Assembly (NCBI GenBank): GCA_947497085.1
Contig: CANMFE010000001.1
Coordinates: forward strand, 929,822 to 993,821
DNA: 64,000 nt
Reading direction: 5' to 3'
DNA from: an uncultured Sphingomonadaceae bacterium
Lineage (GTDB): Bacteria > Pseudomonadota > Alphaproteobacteria > Sphingomonadales > Sphingomonadaceae
Shown here: piece by piece, positions 19,674-27,723 of the stretch
Position numbering within the stretch: the stretch's first letter is position 1
Layout of the letters: every line of letters begins with the position of its first letter
Translations under genes and position numbers: made by a program
Notes under the pieces: generated by a model
Database searches by the model: none
Told to the model about the DNA's origin: nothing
Seen by the model: only the letters and a program-made list of their open reading frames with translations

Positions 19674-20329
19674 TTACCGTGATCGCTCAGCGTGTTTCTG
19701 CGCACATTTTTCATCTGTGGCATTCACATGAATTTGCGATGCAGGGAATGGCGCTGCAAACTTGGCAGCATCAGTTGCATTGACAGTAAGCCATGTTTGC
19801 CAGTTTTCTTTCGCGATCAAAACGGGCATACGGTCGTGTAAGGGCTGGATGGCTTCATTGGCATTCGTCATGCAGCCTGTGTAAACTTTTCCCCATTCAT
19901 CGCTATCACGCCAGAGCCCGCCCCAAGCAAAAATTGGCTCGTCTTTCAGGCTAAACCACGTTCGTGTCTTGTGGCCCTTTTCCCCAGCCGCTTCGGCAAA
20001 TGCGGTAATGGGTATTAGGCAACGATGCGCCGGATCATCAAACCAGCGCTTCCAAAATGGTGAGGCCATCTTGTCCATGCGCGCATTATTGACAGGCTTC
20101 GGGCGCGCTGTTTTTCCAGAAGCCCTAGCTCGGTTTCGCATATCAGCTGTGACAAGCGGGAAACCCCAAGTCATTGCTTCTAGCAATCGATCATCGCCCG
20201 CTTGGGTGGCGACAAGCCCTGTTTGGCCAGGATAAACATTCCGGGCCCAGCATTTCCTGACTTGTCGAGCGCGCCAAATAACTTGGCCACTTCATCAGCA
20301 AGCGCAGCCAATTTTTTCAGATTACACAT
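19674..20329 (-). pseudogene. SRAP (YedK/HMCES-type) protein, frameshifted
   Basis: SRAP proteins crosslink to abasic sites in single-stranded DNA through Cys2. The N-terminal frame starts at 20329 with MCNLKK, which keeps Cys2, and runs to SGNAGP. The rest (YPGQTGLV..LLEAMTWGFPLV..NARMD..ARRCLIP-like core, with CLIPITAFAE and the HDRMPVLI segment) is in another frame. Moving from one to the other needs one inserted base, near the GGGCCCGG run at about 20250. Either the gene is broken or a base was lost in sequencing. In the downstream frame the first ATG is at 20186, which would give a 170-residue product without Cys2. The homologue is clear, its activity doubtful. Confidence 0.8.
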
Positions 20330-20653
20330 ATTTTGTTTGTGCTCTTGTCAAAGCCATCTGTAAAGTAGAACATATATATAGAACAGGCGAATCGGAAGGA
20401 GGCATGCGGTGGGGCATGGAATTGAGACATTTTTAGCCGCATCGTGGATGTATCCGAAAAACTGGCTCAGCTATCAGAAGCCACGCTTGTGCCAACATTA
20501 GCACGGGCAGATCATGTCAGCAGCCCATTGCCATCATCCAAGAAAGCTGCGTCAAACAAAACTTTGCCAGCAATTCATCATGAGCATCCACGCGATGCCA
20601 GAATCATTCCAAGGTCGCGGGGTTTCCGATAAACAACGAACGCGGTAAAACAG
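20330..20653. other. Gap between SRAP and integrase; no supported gene
   Basis: This is the shared upstream region of SRAP (minus) and the 3' flank of the integrase. A TTGACA lies 18 bases before the SRAP ATG. A GAAC-N9-GAAC pair sits at 20368-20384, close to but not matching the alphaproteobacterial LexA box, which has N7. A 62-codon frame at 20444-20632 shows no recognisable features and is not called. Confidence 0.4.
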
Positions 20654-21844
20654 TTATTGTGAGAGCTTTAGCTCGTCCAAATAATCGCTCCACCATTGCG
20701 CCATCTCCACGCGCTCATCCCAATGCTGTCCGCGATTGTAAGCCCCCCGCACAGAATTGCTATCTTGGTGCGCCAAGGCGCGCTCAATAGCGTCGCTGCT
20801 CCATTTTCCAGATTCATTTAAAAATGTGCTGGCTGTCGAGCGAAAACCATGAGCTGTCATTTCTTGGCCGGAATATCCCATTCGCCTGAGGGCAGCATTA
20901 ATTGTGTTTTCCGACATTGGCCGATTGCCGGGATAGAGTGAGGAAAAAACATAACGCTGCTGGCTGCTAACCACCTTCGTTACCTCCAAGATCGCAAGTG
21001 ATTGCTCAGATAAGGGCACCAGATGTGGCGAGCGCATCTTCATTTTTTCTGCAGGGATAGTCCATAACGCATTTTCAATATCTATCTCGGACCACTCTGC
21101 GCGCCTCAACTCACCAGGTCTTACAAAAACATGGGGCGTAAGCTGCAAGGCAAGTTTAGTAAGCGGACTTCCGGTGAACCCATCTATGGCCCGAAGCAGT
21201 CCACCAAACTCTTTCGAATCAAGAATAGCTGCATGATGCTGAACCTTTGGCGTGATTAATACACCCCGAAGCAGGCTTGACGGATCAGAAGCGGCCCTTG
21301 AAGTTGCAACGGCATATCGAAAAATACGGCCCGCGAGTGACCGCATTCGCCTGGCTGTCTCATAATGACCTTTCGCTTCGACTTTACGAAGAGCACTAAG
21401 CAATTCCGCTGGAGTAATGTCATGCACTGGCAATGATCCTATATCGCGTTCCATAAGCGACAGGAGCCAGCGCGACTTTTTGATAGTTACTGATGCTCTT
21501 CCATCCAGCGCCATTCTATCGAGATATTCGTCACCGATGGCTTTGAAGGTATTTTCCTGACCAAGCCTAGCAGCGGCCAGCTTCTTCTTTTTCTCGCGGG
21601 CTGGATCAACGCCACCATCGATAGTACGACGCGCCTCATCCCTAAGTTGTCTCGCCTCTTTGAGAGAAACATTGGGATAAGCCCCGAAAGAGAGCTTTTT
21701 CTCTTTGTTCAGAAATTGGTACTTAAAATTCCAAAGCTTGCTTCCGCTTGGCTGAACGAGGACAAACAATCCCAACCCATCATACAGTTTATAAGCCTTT
21801 TCCTTAGCTTTAGCGTTTTTGATCTTCACGTTGGTAAGGGCCAT
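20654..21844 (-). CDS. P4-type tyrosine recombinase (integrase)
   Basis: This 396-residue integrase has an N-terminal arm-binding DUF4102 domain (MALTNVKIKNAKAKEK..YDGLGLFV), a central SAM-like core-binding domain and a C-terminal catalytic domain. The catalytic residues include Arg in RPGELR, His-x-x-Arg in AHGFR, His in ALAHQ and a probable Tyr in RGAYNR. Start 21844 is chosen because MALTNVK matches family N-termini; the frame is open further upstream. The gene starts 167 bp past the 3' end of tRNA-Leu(CAG) and reads away from it, the usual layout for islands integrated at a tRNA 3' end. It is the likely mobility gene for the DNA to its left. Confidence 0.92.
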   Translation of the reverse strand: MALTNVKIKNAKAKEKAYKLYDGLGLFVLVQPSGSKLWNFKYQFLNKEKKLSFGAYPNVSLKEARQLRDEARRTIDGGVDPAREKKKKLAAARLGQENTFKAIGDEYLDRMALDGRASVTIKKSRWLLSLMERDIGSLPVHDITPAELLSALRKVEAKGHYETARRMRSLAGRIFRYAVATSRAASDPSSLLRGVLITPKVQHHAAILDSKEFGGLLRAIDGFTGSPLTKLALQLTPHVFVRPGELRRAEWSEIDIENALWTIPAEKMKMRSPHLVPLSEQSLAILEVTKVVSSQQRYVFSSLYPGNRPMSENTINAALRRMGYSGQEMTAHGFRSTASTFLNESGKWSSDAIERALAHQDSNSVRGAYNRGQHWDERVEMAQWWSDYLDELKLSQ

Positions 21845-22010
21845 AATTGGGGCTACCTGAAAATAGAATTGGCACGTAGCCCCAATATAGCCCCAAAAAT
21901 GGGGCCGAATGCTGGTGAACAATAGCGAACGCCAGCGATGAAGCCATGCCAATTTATCGCAGTTTTACAGGGGTTTTGCAATCAAATACGGTCGATTGCG
22001 AACAAAAAAC

Positions 22011-22097
22011 TGGTGCCCAGAAGAGGACTCGAACCTCCACATCCTTGCGAATACATGCACCTGAAGCATGCGCGTCTACCAATTCCGCCATCTGGGC
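22011..22097 (-). tRNA. tRNA-Leu (anticodon CAG), CCA encoded; island integration site
   Basis: This is a type II tRNA with a 7-bp acceptor stem (GCCCAGA at 22091-22097 with TCTGGGC at 22015-22021), a D-loop with GGTAGA, anticodon loop CTTCAGG with CAG, a long variable arm, and a TTCGAGTC T-loop. The CCA is at 22011-22013. It reads codon CUG. The integrase gene beyond its 3' end marks it as the probable attachment site. Confidence 0.97.
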
Positions 22098-22128
22098 GCA
22101 CCCGCATTTGTCGCGGGGCAGGCGGCGC

Positions 22129-22157
22129 GATTAGCGGGATTTGCTTGCTCCTGTCAA
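22129..22157 (-). promoter_or_regulatory. Probable sigma-70 promoter of tRNA-Leu
   Basis: On the minus strand a perfect TTGACA (22152-22157) and CTAATC (22129-22134) are spaced by exactly 17 bases. This places the start of transcription about 25 bases before the tRNA. Confidence 0.6.
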
Positions 22158-22318
22158 CCTTTATACGCGCCTTTTGAGCAGAATTTTACCGCCGCCATCC
22201 GATATCGCGTATATTCGCCTTGCACGCGCGAAAATCGCGGTGCAAAGGAACGGTTCTCAATTCCGCCGGTTATGATATTAACATGCGGACAGTAATTTGG
22301 ACTAGGCAAGGGTGACAC

Positions 22319-23260
22319 ATGATACAGGGCAAGCTGATAACCATTTTTGGCGGTGGCGGTTTTCTGGGAACCTATATTTCGCAGCGCCTGCTGAAAGCCG
22401 GTGCGCGCATCCGCATTGCCGAGCGTAATCCGCATAATGCTGCGCATATCAAACCGCTGGGCAATCTGGGCCAGACACAGTTTGCCATTGCCGATATTCG
22501 CAAGAAAGACAGTGTGGTGCGCGCGGTCCATGGCGCGGACATGGTCATCAACCTGGTCGGTATATTGAAAGGTGATTTTGATGCCTTTCACGTGACCGGG
22601 GCGCGTCACGTGGCAGAAGCCGCGGCGGCGGCTGGCTGCGAAGCCATGCTGCATATGTCCGCAATCGGCGCCGACACAGAATCACAAAGCGCCTATGGCC
22701 GCAGCAAGGGCGAAGGCGAAGCCGCGGTGCGTGCTGCCTTTTCCGATGCCATCATCCTGCGTCCCTCGATCGTTTTTGGCCGTGAGGACGAATTTATCAA
22801 CCGCTTCGCCGCGCTTATTTCCATGCTGCCGGTCGTCCCCGTGATTGGCGGCGGTGCGAAGTTCCAGCCAGTCTTTGTCGATGATGTCGCCAAGGCGGTC
22901 ATGGCCGCGCTTGCATCCCCCGCCAGCCATGCCGGCAAGACGCTGGAACTGGGCGGCCCCGAAGTGGTGAGCATGGCAGAGATTAACCGCCGGATCGCCG
23001 CCGCGACGGGCCGCACACGCGGCTTCCTGCCCGTGCCTGATTTTGTCTCCGGCCTGATGGCAAGTGCGACAGGCTGGCTGCCCGGCGCGCCGATTACCGG
23101 TGACCAGTGGAAAATGCTGCAATCCGACAATGTCGTTACCGGCACGGACGGCCTGAAGAAAATGAAAATCACCCCCACACCCATGGGTGCGGTGATGGAT
23201 GAATGGATGGTGCGATACCGCCCGCATGGACGTTTCAGCAAACGCGCCGTAGCACGCTAG
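22319..23260 (+). CDS. Complex I NDUFA9-like NAD(P)-binding protein
   Basis: This is a 313-residue atypical short-chain dehydrogenase/epimerase fold. An N-terminal Rossmann motif GGGGFLG (about residues 11-17) and MSAIGAD followed by YGRSKGEGE fit the NDUFA9/NAD-epimerase family common in alphaproteobacteria. By family knowledge these proteins associate with NADH dehydrogenase or act in quinone-linked or lipid metabolism; the exact role here is unknown. It stands alone, head to head with the tRNA-Leu promoter region. The start follows AAGGGTGAC. Confidence 0.85.
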   Translation: MIQGKLITIFGGGGFLGTYISQRLLKAGARIRIAERNPHNAAHIKPLGNLGQTQFAIADIRKKDSVVRAVHGADMVINLVGILKGDFDAFHVTGARHVAEAAAAAGCEAMLHMSAIGADTESQSAYGRSKGEGEAAVRAAFSDAIILRPSIVFGREDEFINRFAALISMLPVVPVIGGGAKFQPVFVDDVAKAVMAALASPASHAGKTLELGGPEVVSMAEINRRIAAATGRTRGFLPVPDFVSGLMASATGWLPGAPITGDQWKMLQSDNVVTGTDGLKKMKITPTPMGAVMDEWMVRYRPHGRFSKRAVAR

Positions 23261-23280
23261 ATTATACAGTTAAGCTGCGG

Positions 23281-23880
23281 TCAGGCCTCTTCCTGCCAGC
23301 GCGCCATCGATTCCAGTAACTGCCGTTCGGCAAGGTCACGCGCCGTTACCCGCGGCAGGTCGAGCGCGGTTGCCATCTGGCTGCCCAGCAGCGCATCACC
23401 CAGTGCCATCAGCACCAACGCCAGTGTATCCTGATGCATGGCCAGGTCATCATGGCCTTCCTCGGCCAGATCATCAACCAGTTGGTGAATTGCCTCGACA
23501 ATCGGGTTGAGCGCGTCCTCATTGCCGGACAATAGCATCCAGCTCGCAAGCGCGCCTGCCCCTTCCTTGTCAAATGCGTCAAAGGTAAGATCGACAATCT
23601 CACGCGCAGTCCCCTCGCCGCTACGCGATTTGAGCACAGCTGCGCCAATAGTCTCGCACACGCTTTCCGCCAGATATTCGGCCAGCGCCTTTTGCAGGCC
23701 CGACGCCGAACCGAAATGGTGCAGCAAATTGGCATGCGTACGCCCGATTCGCGCCGCCACAGCCTTGAGCGTGACGGACTGCGGCCCGGTTTCAATGAGC
23801 AGCTCGCGCGCAGCGATAAGCGCCATTGTCCGGCTTTCTTCAGGACTGAGACGGCGTTTGGATTTGTTTGCTATTGACAT
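23281..23880 (-). CDS. TetR-family transcriptional regulator
   Basis: The 199-residue protein has an N-terminal helix-turn-helix (TLKAVAARIGRTHANLLHHFGSA, about residues 37-59) and a helical ligand-binding domain typical of TetR. It is divergent from a metal-dependent hydrolase gene across 58 bp, and that gap holds two copies of TGTAAGTAA. It most likely represses itself and the hydrolase. The ligand is unknown; related pairs in sphingomonads are often tied to fatty or aromatic compounds, which is only inference here. Confidence 0.88.
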   Translation of the reverse strand: MSIANKSKRRLSPEESRTMALIAARELLIETGPQSVTLKAVAARIGRTHANLLHHFGSASGLQKALAEYLAESVCETIGAAVLKSRSGEGTAREIVDLTFDAFDKEGAGALASWMLLSGNEDALNPIVEAIHQLVDDLAEEGHDDLAMHQDTLALVLMALGDALLGSQMATALDLPRVTARDLAERQLLESMARWQEEA

Positions 23881-23883
23881 TTA

Positions 23884-23916
23884 TGTAAGTAACCTTATTT
23901 TCATTCGTGTAAGTAA
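23884..23916. promoter_or_regulatory. Probable TetR operator: two TGTAAGTAA direct repeats
   Basis: Identical 9-mers at 23884-23892 and 23908-23916, 24 bp apart, sit in the 58-bp divergent gap between the TetR gene and the hydrolase gene. The spacing is slightly over two helical turns, which fits two dimers binding on roughly one face. Confidence 0.55.
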
Positions 23917-23938
23917 TCACAGCAATGGATTAACGCAC

Positions 23939-24862
23939 ATGAATGCCCCGATAAAAATAGATACGTCAAAAATAGATACGCTCCAGAGTGATAAACCCGA
24001 AACGCCCGGCTATGCAAGCGCAACGCCCGGTGATCTGGAAATCACTCCGCGCGACCGCCGTTTTGGCCGTGACCAAAAACAGGGGCGCTGGTGGCATGGC
24101 GGAGATCCGGTGGCGACGGCGTTTTACAATGCGCTTTCGGTCACTTTCCCGATGGGCGAGGCATTTTTTGTCGAAAGCGTAAAGGCATTTCGTGATGGCA
24201 CACCCGAACGACTGGCCGGCGAAATCCGTGCTTTTGTGAAGCAGGAAGTCAATCACAGCCGCGAGCATATCGCATTTAATCGCCGCGTGGCGGATGCGGG
24301 CTATGACGTGTCACGCATGGAAGCGCATGTGAAAGAAGCGCTGGAACTCACCAGGGATCGCCCGAAAATTGCCAACCTGGCCTCCACCATGGCGCTGGAG
24401 CATTTTACCGCGATTCTGGCCCAGCAACTTATTGCCAATCCCCGCCACCTTGCTGGCGCTGACAGGGAATCGGCGGACCTGTGGCGCTGGCATGCGCTGG
24501 AGGAAATCGAGCATAAGGGCGTCGCCTATGACACCTGGCTGCACGCGACCAGGGACTGGAGCCGCTGGCAGCGCTGGAAAGTCAAATCGCTGGTGATGCT
24601 GATCGTCACGAAAGAATTTACCCGAAAACGCGCCATTGGCATGCTCGACCTGCTGCGGCAGGACGGGCTCACCGGCCCGAAAATATGGGCCCGGCTATTC
24701 TGGTACGCCTTTGGCCGCCCCGGCATGGCCCGCAAGATTTTCGGCGCATGGCTCAGCTATTTTCTGCCCGGTTTCCACCCATGGAACCATGACGACCGCC
24801 ACCTGATCCAGCTCGCCGAAAGCGATTATCAGGACGCCGTGATGCCGGAGGCGGCGGGGTAA
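23939..24862 (+). CDS. Predicted metal-dependent hydrolase (PF10118 type)
   Basis: The 307-residue protein matches the family annotated as predicted metal-dependent hydrolases. Conserved Glu/His patterns suit a diiron or other metal centre in a helical bundle: FVKQEVNHSREHIAFN, LEHFTAIL and WHALEEIEHKGVAYD. The substrate is unknown. The ATG at 23939 starts the conserved MNAPIKID region; the frame is open upstream but overlaps the divergent regulator. It is probably controlled by the adjacent TetR protein. Confidence 0.8.
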   Translation: MNAPIKIDTSKIDTLQSDKPETPGYASATPGDLEITPRDRRFGRDQKQGRWWHGGDPVATAFYNALSVTFPMGEAFFVESVKAFRDGTPERLAGEIRAFVKQEVNHSREHIAFNRRVADAGYDVSRMEAHVKEALELTRDRPKIANLASTMALEHFTAILAQQLIANPRHLAGADRESADLWRWHALEEIEHKGVAYDTWLHATRDWSRWQRWKVKSLVMLIVTKEFTRKRAIGMLDLLRQDGLTGPKIWARLFWYAFGRPGMARKIFGAWLSYFLPGFHPWNHDDRHLIQLAESDYQDAVMPEAAG

Positions 24863-24894
24863 ATTGAGCGGTATTCGGCACCCCAGCCCTTCCC

Positions 24895-25049
24895 GTCATT
24901 CCAGCGAAGGCTGGAATCCAGATAAGCTATCATATGCCAATAGACCCGTAATTTCTGGCAGACCGTCTCCTTGATAGACTGCGCCTTACTAACAAACCTT
25001 TACAGCTCACCCGCATCCTTATCTGGAACCCAGCCTGCGCTGGGGTGAC
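24895..25049. repeat. Inverted repeat in convergent gap
   Basis: A 32-base arm at 24895-24926 pairs with 25018-25049 at 27 of 32 positions, around a 91-base loop. It fills the gap between two converging genes (hydrolase, GNAT). The arm begins GTCATTCCAGCGAAGGCTGG, a sequence type that recurs in many proteobacterial genomes as an extragenic palindrome. Confidence 0.7.
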
Positions 25050-25093
25050 ATTCTCCTGTCAGAGAGCGGAAGATAGCACAAGCCCCTCACCGC

Positions 25094-25651
25094 TCAGGCG
25101 GCGAGGGGCTGTATCTCACTGGGCACAGGCTGTGCGTTCGGTGCCGCAAGGTCCATGGCGAATTCATAAGTCATGGCTTCGGCATTGCGCCCCCGGGAAT
25201 AGCGCATTGCCGTATTGCCCGTTGCCGTGAAGCCGATTTTCTTCAGCACGCGGCCCGATGCCGGGTTATCCGCGAAATGTGCCGCCGTAAGGCGCTTGTG
25301 GCCAAGCACGGCGGCGATCCTAGCAACCGCCCTGCCCGCCTCGCTCGCATAGCCTTTGCCCCAATGTGGCCGCGCGACCCAATAGCCAAGCTCGACATCA
25401 TCGCCGCATTTGTCGATGCCGCAGGCACCAATCAGCTCGCTGCCATGATTGCCAGGCAGGGTCAGGAAAAAAACAGGGTAGAGCTGATCCTGTTCCCGGC
25501 CCGCAAATTCGCGGGCATCCTGCTCGGTATAGGGCCATGGCGCACGGGCAAGGTTGCACACAATGCCTGTATCATTCATCGCCTGGGCCAGCGCGCACCA
25601 GTCCTCTGGCCAACCGGGCCGTAAAAGCAGTCTCTCAGTACGTGTAAACAT
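25094..25651 (-). CDS. GNAT-family N-acetyltransferase
   Basis: This 185-residue RimJ/RimL-type acetyltransferase begins RTERLLLRPGWPEDW and has the acetyl-CoA binding loop HWGKGYASEAGRAV, followed by NPASGRVLKKIGF. The acceptor is unknown (protein N-terminus or small amine). The ATG at 25651 has GGAGAGAG upstream and fits the family's N-terminus better than the upstream in-frame ATG. It ends facing the PF10118 gene and lies downstream of rpmA on the same strand with a 174-bp gap. Confidence 0.88.
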   Translation of the reverse strand: MFTRTERLLLRPGWPEDWCALAQAMNDTGIVCNLARAPWPYTEQDAREFAGREQDQLYPVFFLTLPGNHGSELIGACGIDKCGDDVELGYWVARPHWGKGYASEAGRAVARIAAVLGHKRLTAAHFADNPASGRVLKKIGFTATGNTAMRYSRGRNAEAMTYEFAMDLAAPNAQPVPSEIQPLAA

Positions 25652-25825
25652 GTCTCTCTCCGCTATGCGCCCCCATAACGGGCGTTTATGACGCCTCCGG
25701 GTCAGCTGTGTTGCAGGGAGATAAAATAAAAGGGAGCCGGGGTGACCCGCCTCCCTGTAATTTGCCGGTTCGCATGGAACCGTCCGGGTCATCCCTTGAA
25801 GGACAACCCTTTATCGGTTGTCCGA

Positions 25826-26095
25826 TTATTCGGCGGCTTCCGCCATGGCATCGACTGACACATATTTGCGTGACAGTTTACCTTCGTGGAAACGCACGCG
25901 GCCGTCTGTTAGCGCAAAGAGTGTGTGGTCCTTGCCAATGCCAACACCAACGCCCGGATACACTTTGGTACCGCGCTGGCGCACGATAATGTTGCCGCCA
26001 ACGACGACTTCACCACCAAATTTTTTCACGCCAAGACGGCGGCCCGCTGAATCGCGACCGTTACGTGATGAACCGCCTGCTTTTTTATGTGCCAT
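25826..26095 (-). CDS. rpmA: 50S ribosomal protein L27
   Basis: The 89-residue L27 contains the typical [23 protein letters not shown]-terminus, which reaches the peptidyl-transferase centre, and the [11 protein letters not shown] core. It lies 50 bp downstream of rplU in the usual L21-L27 order. Confidence 0.98.
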   Translation of the reverse strand: MAHKKAGGSSRNGRDSAGRRLGVKKFGGEVVVGGNIIVRQRGTKVYPGVGVGIGKDHTLFALTDGRVRFHEGKLSRKYVSVDAMAEAAE

Positions 26096-26145
26096 GTCTT
26101 AAACTCCTTGAGAGCGCTTGGATCGCTATTGCGACAACGCTTGAA

Positions 26146-26652
26146 TCAGTCTTTTTTCTTCGCAGCTGCTTTTTTGGGTGCGGCCTTTTTGGCGGGCGCT
26201 TTTTTCGCAGCAGGTTTCTTCGCCGCAGCTTCCTTTTTAGGAGCGGCTTTTTTTGCCGGTGCCTTTTTCACGGCTGCTTTCTTTGCAGGTTCAGCTTTCG
26301 CTTCTTCCTTCTTGGGAGCAGCCTCTTTTTTCGGCGCAGCTTTTTTCGCTTTTGTTCCGCCCACGTCCGTAATGCGCAGCAGCGTCAGCTGCTGACGGTG
26401 GCCATTGCGGCGACGGTAGTTGTGGCGGCGGCGCTTTTTGAAGACGATGACTTTCTCGCCTTTCGCCTGCGCGATAATTTCAGCCGACACTTTTACGCCT
26501 TTGGCGTCTTTCACTTCGCCGCCATCACCAGCCAGCAGAACATCGTCCAGCGTAATGGTATCACCGGCTTCACCAGCCAGTTTCTCAACAGCGATTTTGT
26601 CTCCGGCTGCAACACGGTATTGTTTGCCGCCTGTGCGCACTATAGCGAACAT
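26146..26652 (-). CDS. rplU: 50S ribosomal protein L21 with long Lys/Ala-rich tail
   Basis: The first ~100 residues are canonical L21 ([14 protein letters not shown].., [16 protein letters not shown]). About 65 further residues form a low-complexity tail of [13 protein letters not shown] repeats, like histone H1 tails. Such tails occur on L21 in sphingomonads and related alphaproteobacteria; they may bind RNA. Start 26652 is fixed by the conserved MFAIV; an in-frame ATG 38 codons upstream is not used. It is first gene of the rplU-rpmA operon, with a strong promoter about 110 bases upstream. Confidence 0.96.
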   Translation of the reverse strand: MFAIVRTGGKQYRVAAGDKIAVEKLAGEAGDTITLDDVLLAGDGGEVKDAKGVKVSAEIIAQAKGEKVIVFKKRRRHNYRRRNGHRQQLTLLRITDVGGTKAKKAAPKKEAAPKKEEAKAEPAKKAAVKKAPAKKAAPKKEAAAKKPAAKKAPAKKAAPKKAAAKKKD

Positions 26653-26763
26653 GGTATCTATCCAATTCATCAAAGTTTGATGTTTATGTACAAGTCCGAT
26701 GTGCGAATCACATGGCGCGGGCAAAGGCCCACATGCCGGTATGACCAGCATCGGAAAGGCGTC

Positions 26764-26792
26764 CAACTATGGGAATGTGCTCCATATGTCAA
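26764..26792 (-). promoter_or_regulatory. Sigma-70 promoter of rplU-rpmA
   Basis: The minus strand shows TTGACA (26787-26792), a 17-base spacer and TAGTTG (26764-26769). It predicts a 5' leader of roughly 105 bases before the L21 ATG, long enough for ribosomal-protein feedback control, although no known motif is recognised. Confidence 0.65.
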
Positions 26793-26893
26793 CGGTGAAT
26801 CCCCGTTTTCATGCAAATTTATCGGCGAAATTTATGCCATGGGTGTGTGCGTCACACAAATGCATCAACTGACTGGCCGTTCGCTCAATATCT

Positions 26894-26938
26894 CATGCCA
26901 ATAACGCATGCCAAATAACGCATGCCAAATAACGCATG
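26894..26938. repeat. Short tandem repeat, unit CATGCCAAATAACG
   Basis: Three successive copies (13, 14 and 14 bp; the first lacks one A) are followed by a partial CATG. The array ends exactly where the open frame of the neighbouring lipoprotein gene begins. Array length could vary between strains. Confidence 0.85.
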
Positions 26939-26974
26939 ATTGCATGGCGCGCAGTTTATGCCTATGCCGATGCC

Positions 26975-27517
26975 ATGTTTCAGGCACGAAAGACAGTGAT
27001 CCATGCGCCGCTTTGCGCGGCATCCCTGATATTGGGCCTGATATTGGGCGGATGCGCGATGCAGGACGGGGAATTCCCCACGCTCGCAACGCGCAATGTC
27101 GAAAAATATTATGCCAGTGCCGAATCGGAACGGCAAGCGAGCACCCCTGCCGCGCCGCTCAATGCCGCAATCGCGGCACAGGCACGTGAAATGCTGGCCA
27201 AGGCGCAAAAAGGCCAGCGCGCCTTTGCCGAAGCGTTGCCCGGCGCGCGGCAGAGCGCAATGAATGCGCGCGGCGCGGCAACTGGCGGGGAAAGCTGGGC
27301 GGTCGCCACCACGCGGATCAGCGCACTCGACGCCAGCCGCGGCGAAAGCGCGATGGCGCTTGCCGATCTGGACCAGCTATATGCCGATCAGGTCACAGGT
27401 GAGATAGACAGTCCTGCTACCGCGCAGGCAATAGGCGATGCCCGCCGCACGGTCCATGACATGGTGCAGGCGCAAGATAGCGAGATCGCATCACTGCGCG
27501 CCATGCTGGGCGGTTAG
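26975..27517 (+). CDS. Predicted lipoprotein, unknown function
   Basis: This is a 180-residue protein with a lipobox LILGGC about 27 residues in, then an Ala-rich, mostly helical mature part (for example AREMLAKAQKGQRAFAEAL). No family is recognised. An in-frame ATG at 26936 lies within the tandem repeat; the ATG at 26975 gives a normal-length signal peptide and is preferred, but neither has a strong ribosome-binding site. It converges with the serine hydrolase gene, and the gap holds a perfect palindrome. Confidence 0.65.
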   Translation: MFQARKTVIHAPLCAASLILGLILGGCAMQDGEFPTLATRNVEKYYASAESERQASTPAAPLNAAIAAQAREMLAKAQKGQRAFAEALPGARQSAMNARGAATGGESWAVATTRISALDASRGESAMALADLDQLYADQVTGEIDSPATAQAIGDARRTVHDMVQAQDSEIASLRAMLGG

Positions 27518-27619
27518 AGTAGGGTTTCTAAAGCAACTGAGTCAGCGGCAATATTGGCCAAATTCGGTACTTGGCTTCTCCAAGAAGATAATATTGCTTG
27601 AAAAACAATAGTGGCATCC

Positions 27620-27678
27620 GCTCACCCTGAGCCTGTCGAAGGGTCCTGCCACCGCCCTTCGACAGGCTCAGGGTGAGC
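27620..27678. repeat. Perfect 24-bp inverted repeat (REP-like hairpin)
   Basis: Arms at 27620-27643 and 27655-27678 are exact reverse complements around an 11-base loop. The core CCCTGAGCCTGTCGAAGGG is a widespread extragenic palindrome in sphingomonads and other proteobacteria. It sits between converging genes and could also end transcription from both sides. A diverged relative is at 30047-30113. Confidence 0.9.
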
Positions 27679-27723
27679 GGCAAATACTATGTGCTGTTGA
27701 GATAACTATTGGTGCACCTACCG

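Noticed and set aside
20368..20384. GAAC-N9-GAAC as a LexA operator upstream of SRAP
   Set aside because: The alphaproteobacterial box has seven bases between the halves; nine puts them on another helical phase. The sequence is an AT alternation that could arise by chance.
20404..20632. Small plus-strand frames after AGGAGG (a 10-codon and a 62-codon frame)
   Set aside because: The first stops after ten codons, the second has no good start signal, and neither shows recognisable protein character.
26146..26345. Phe/Ala-rich plus-strand frame looking like a membrane protein
   Set aside because: It is the antisense of the Lys/Ala repeats of L21.
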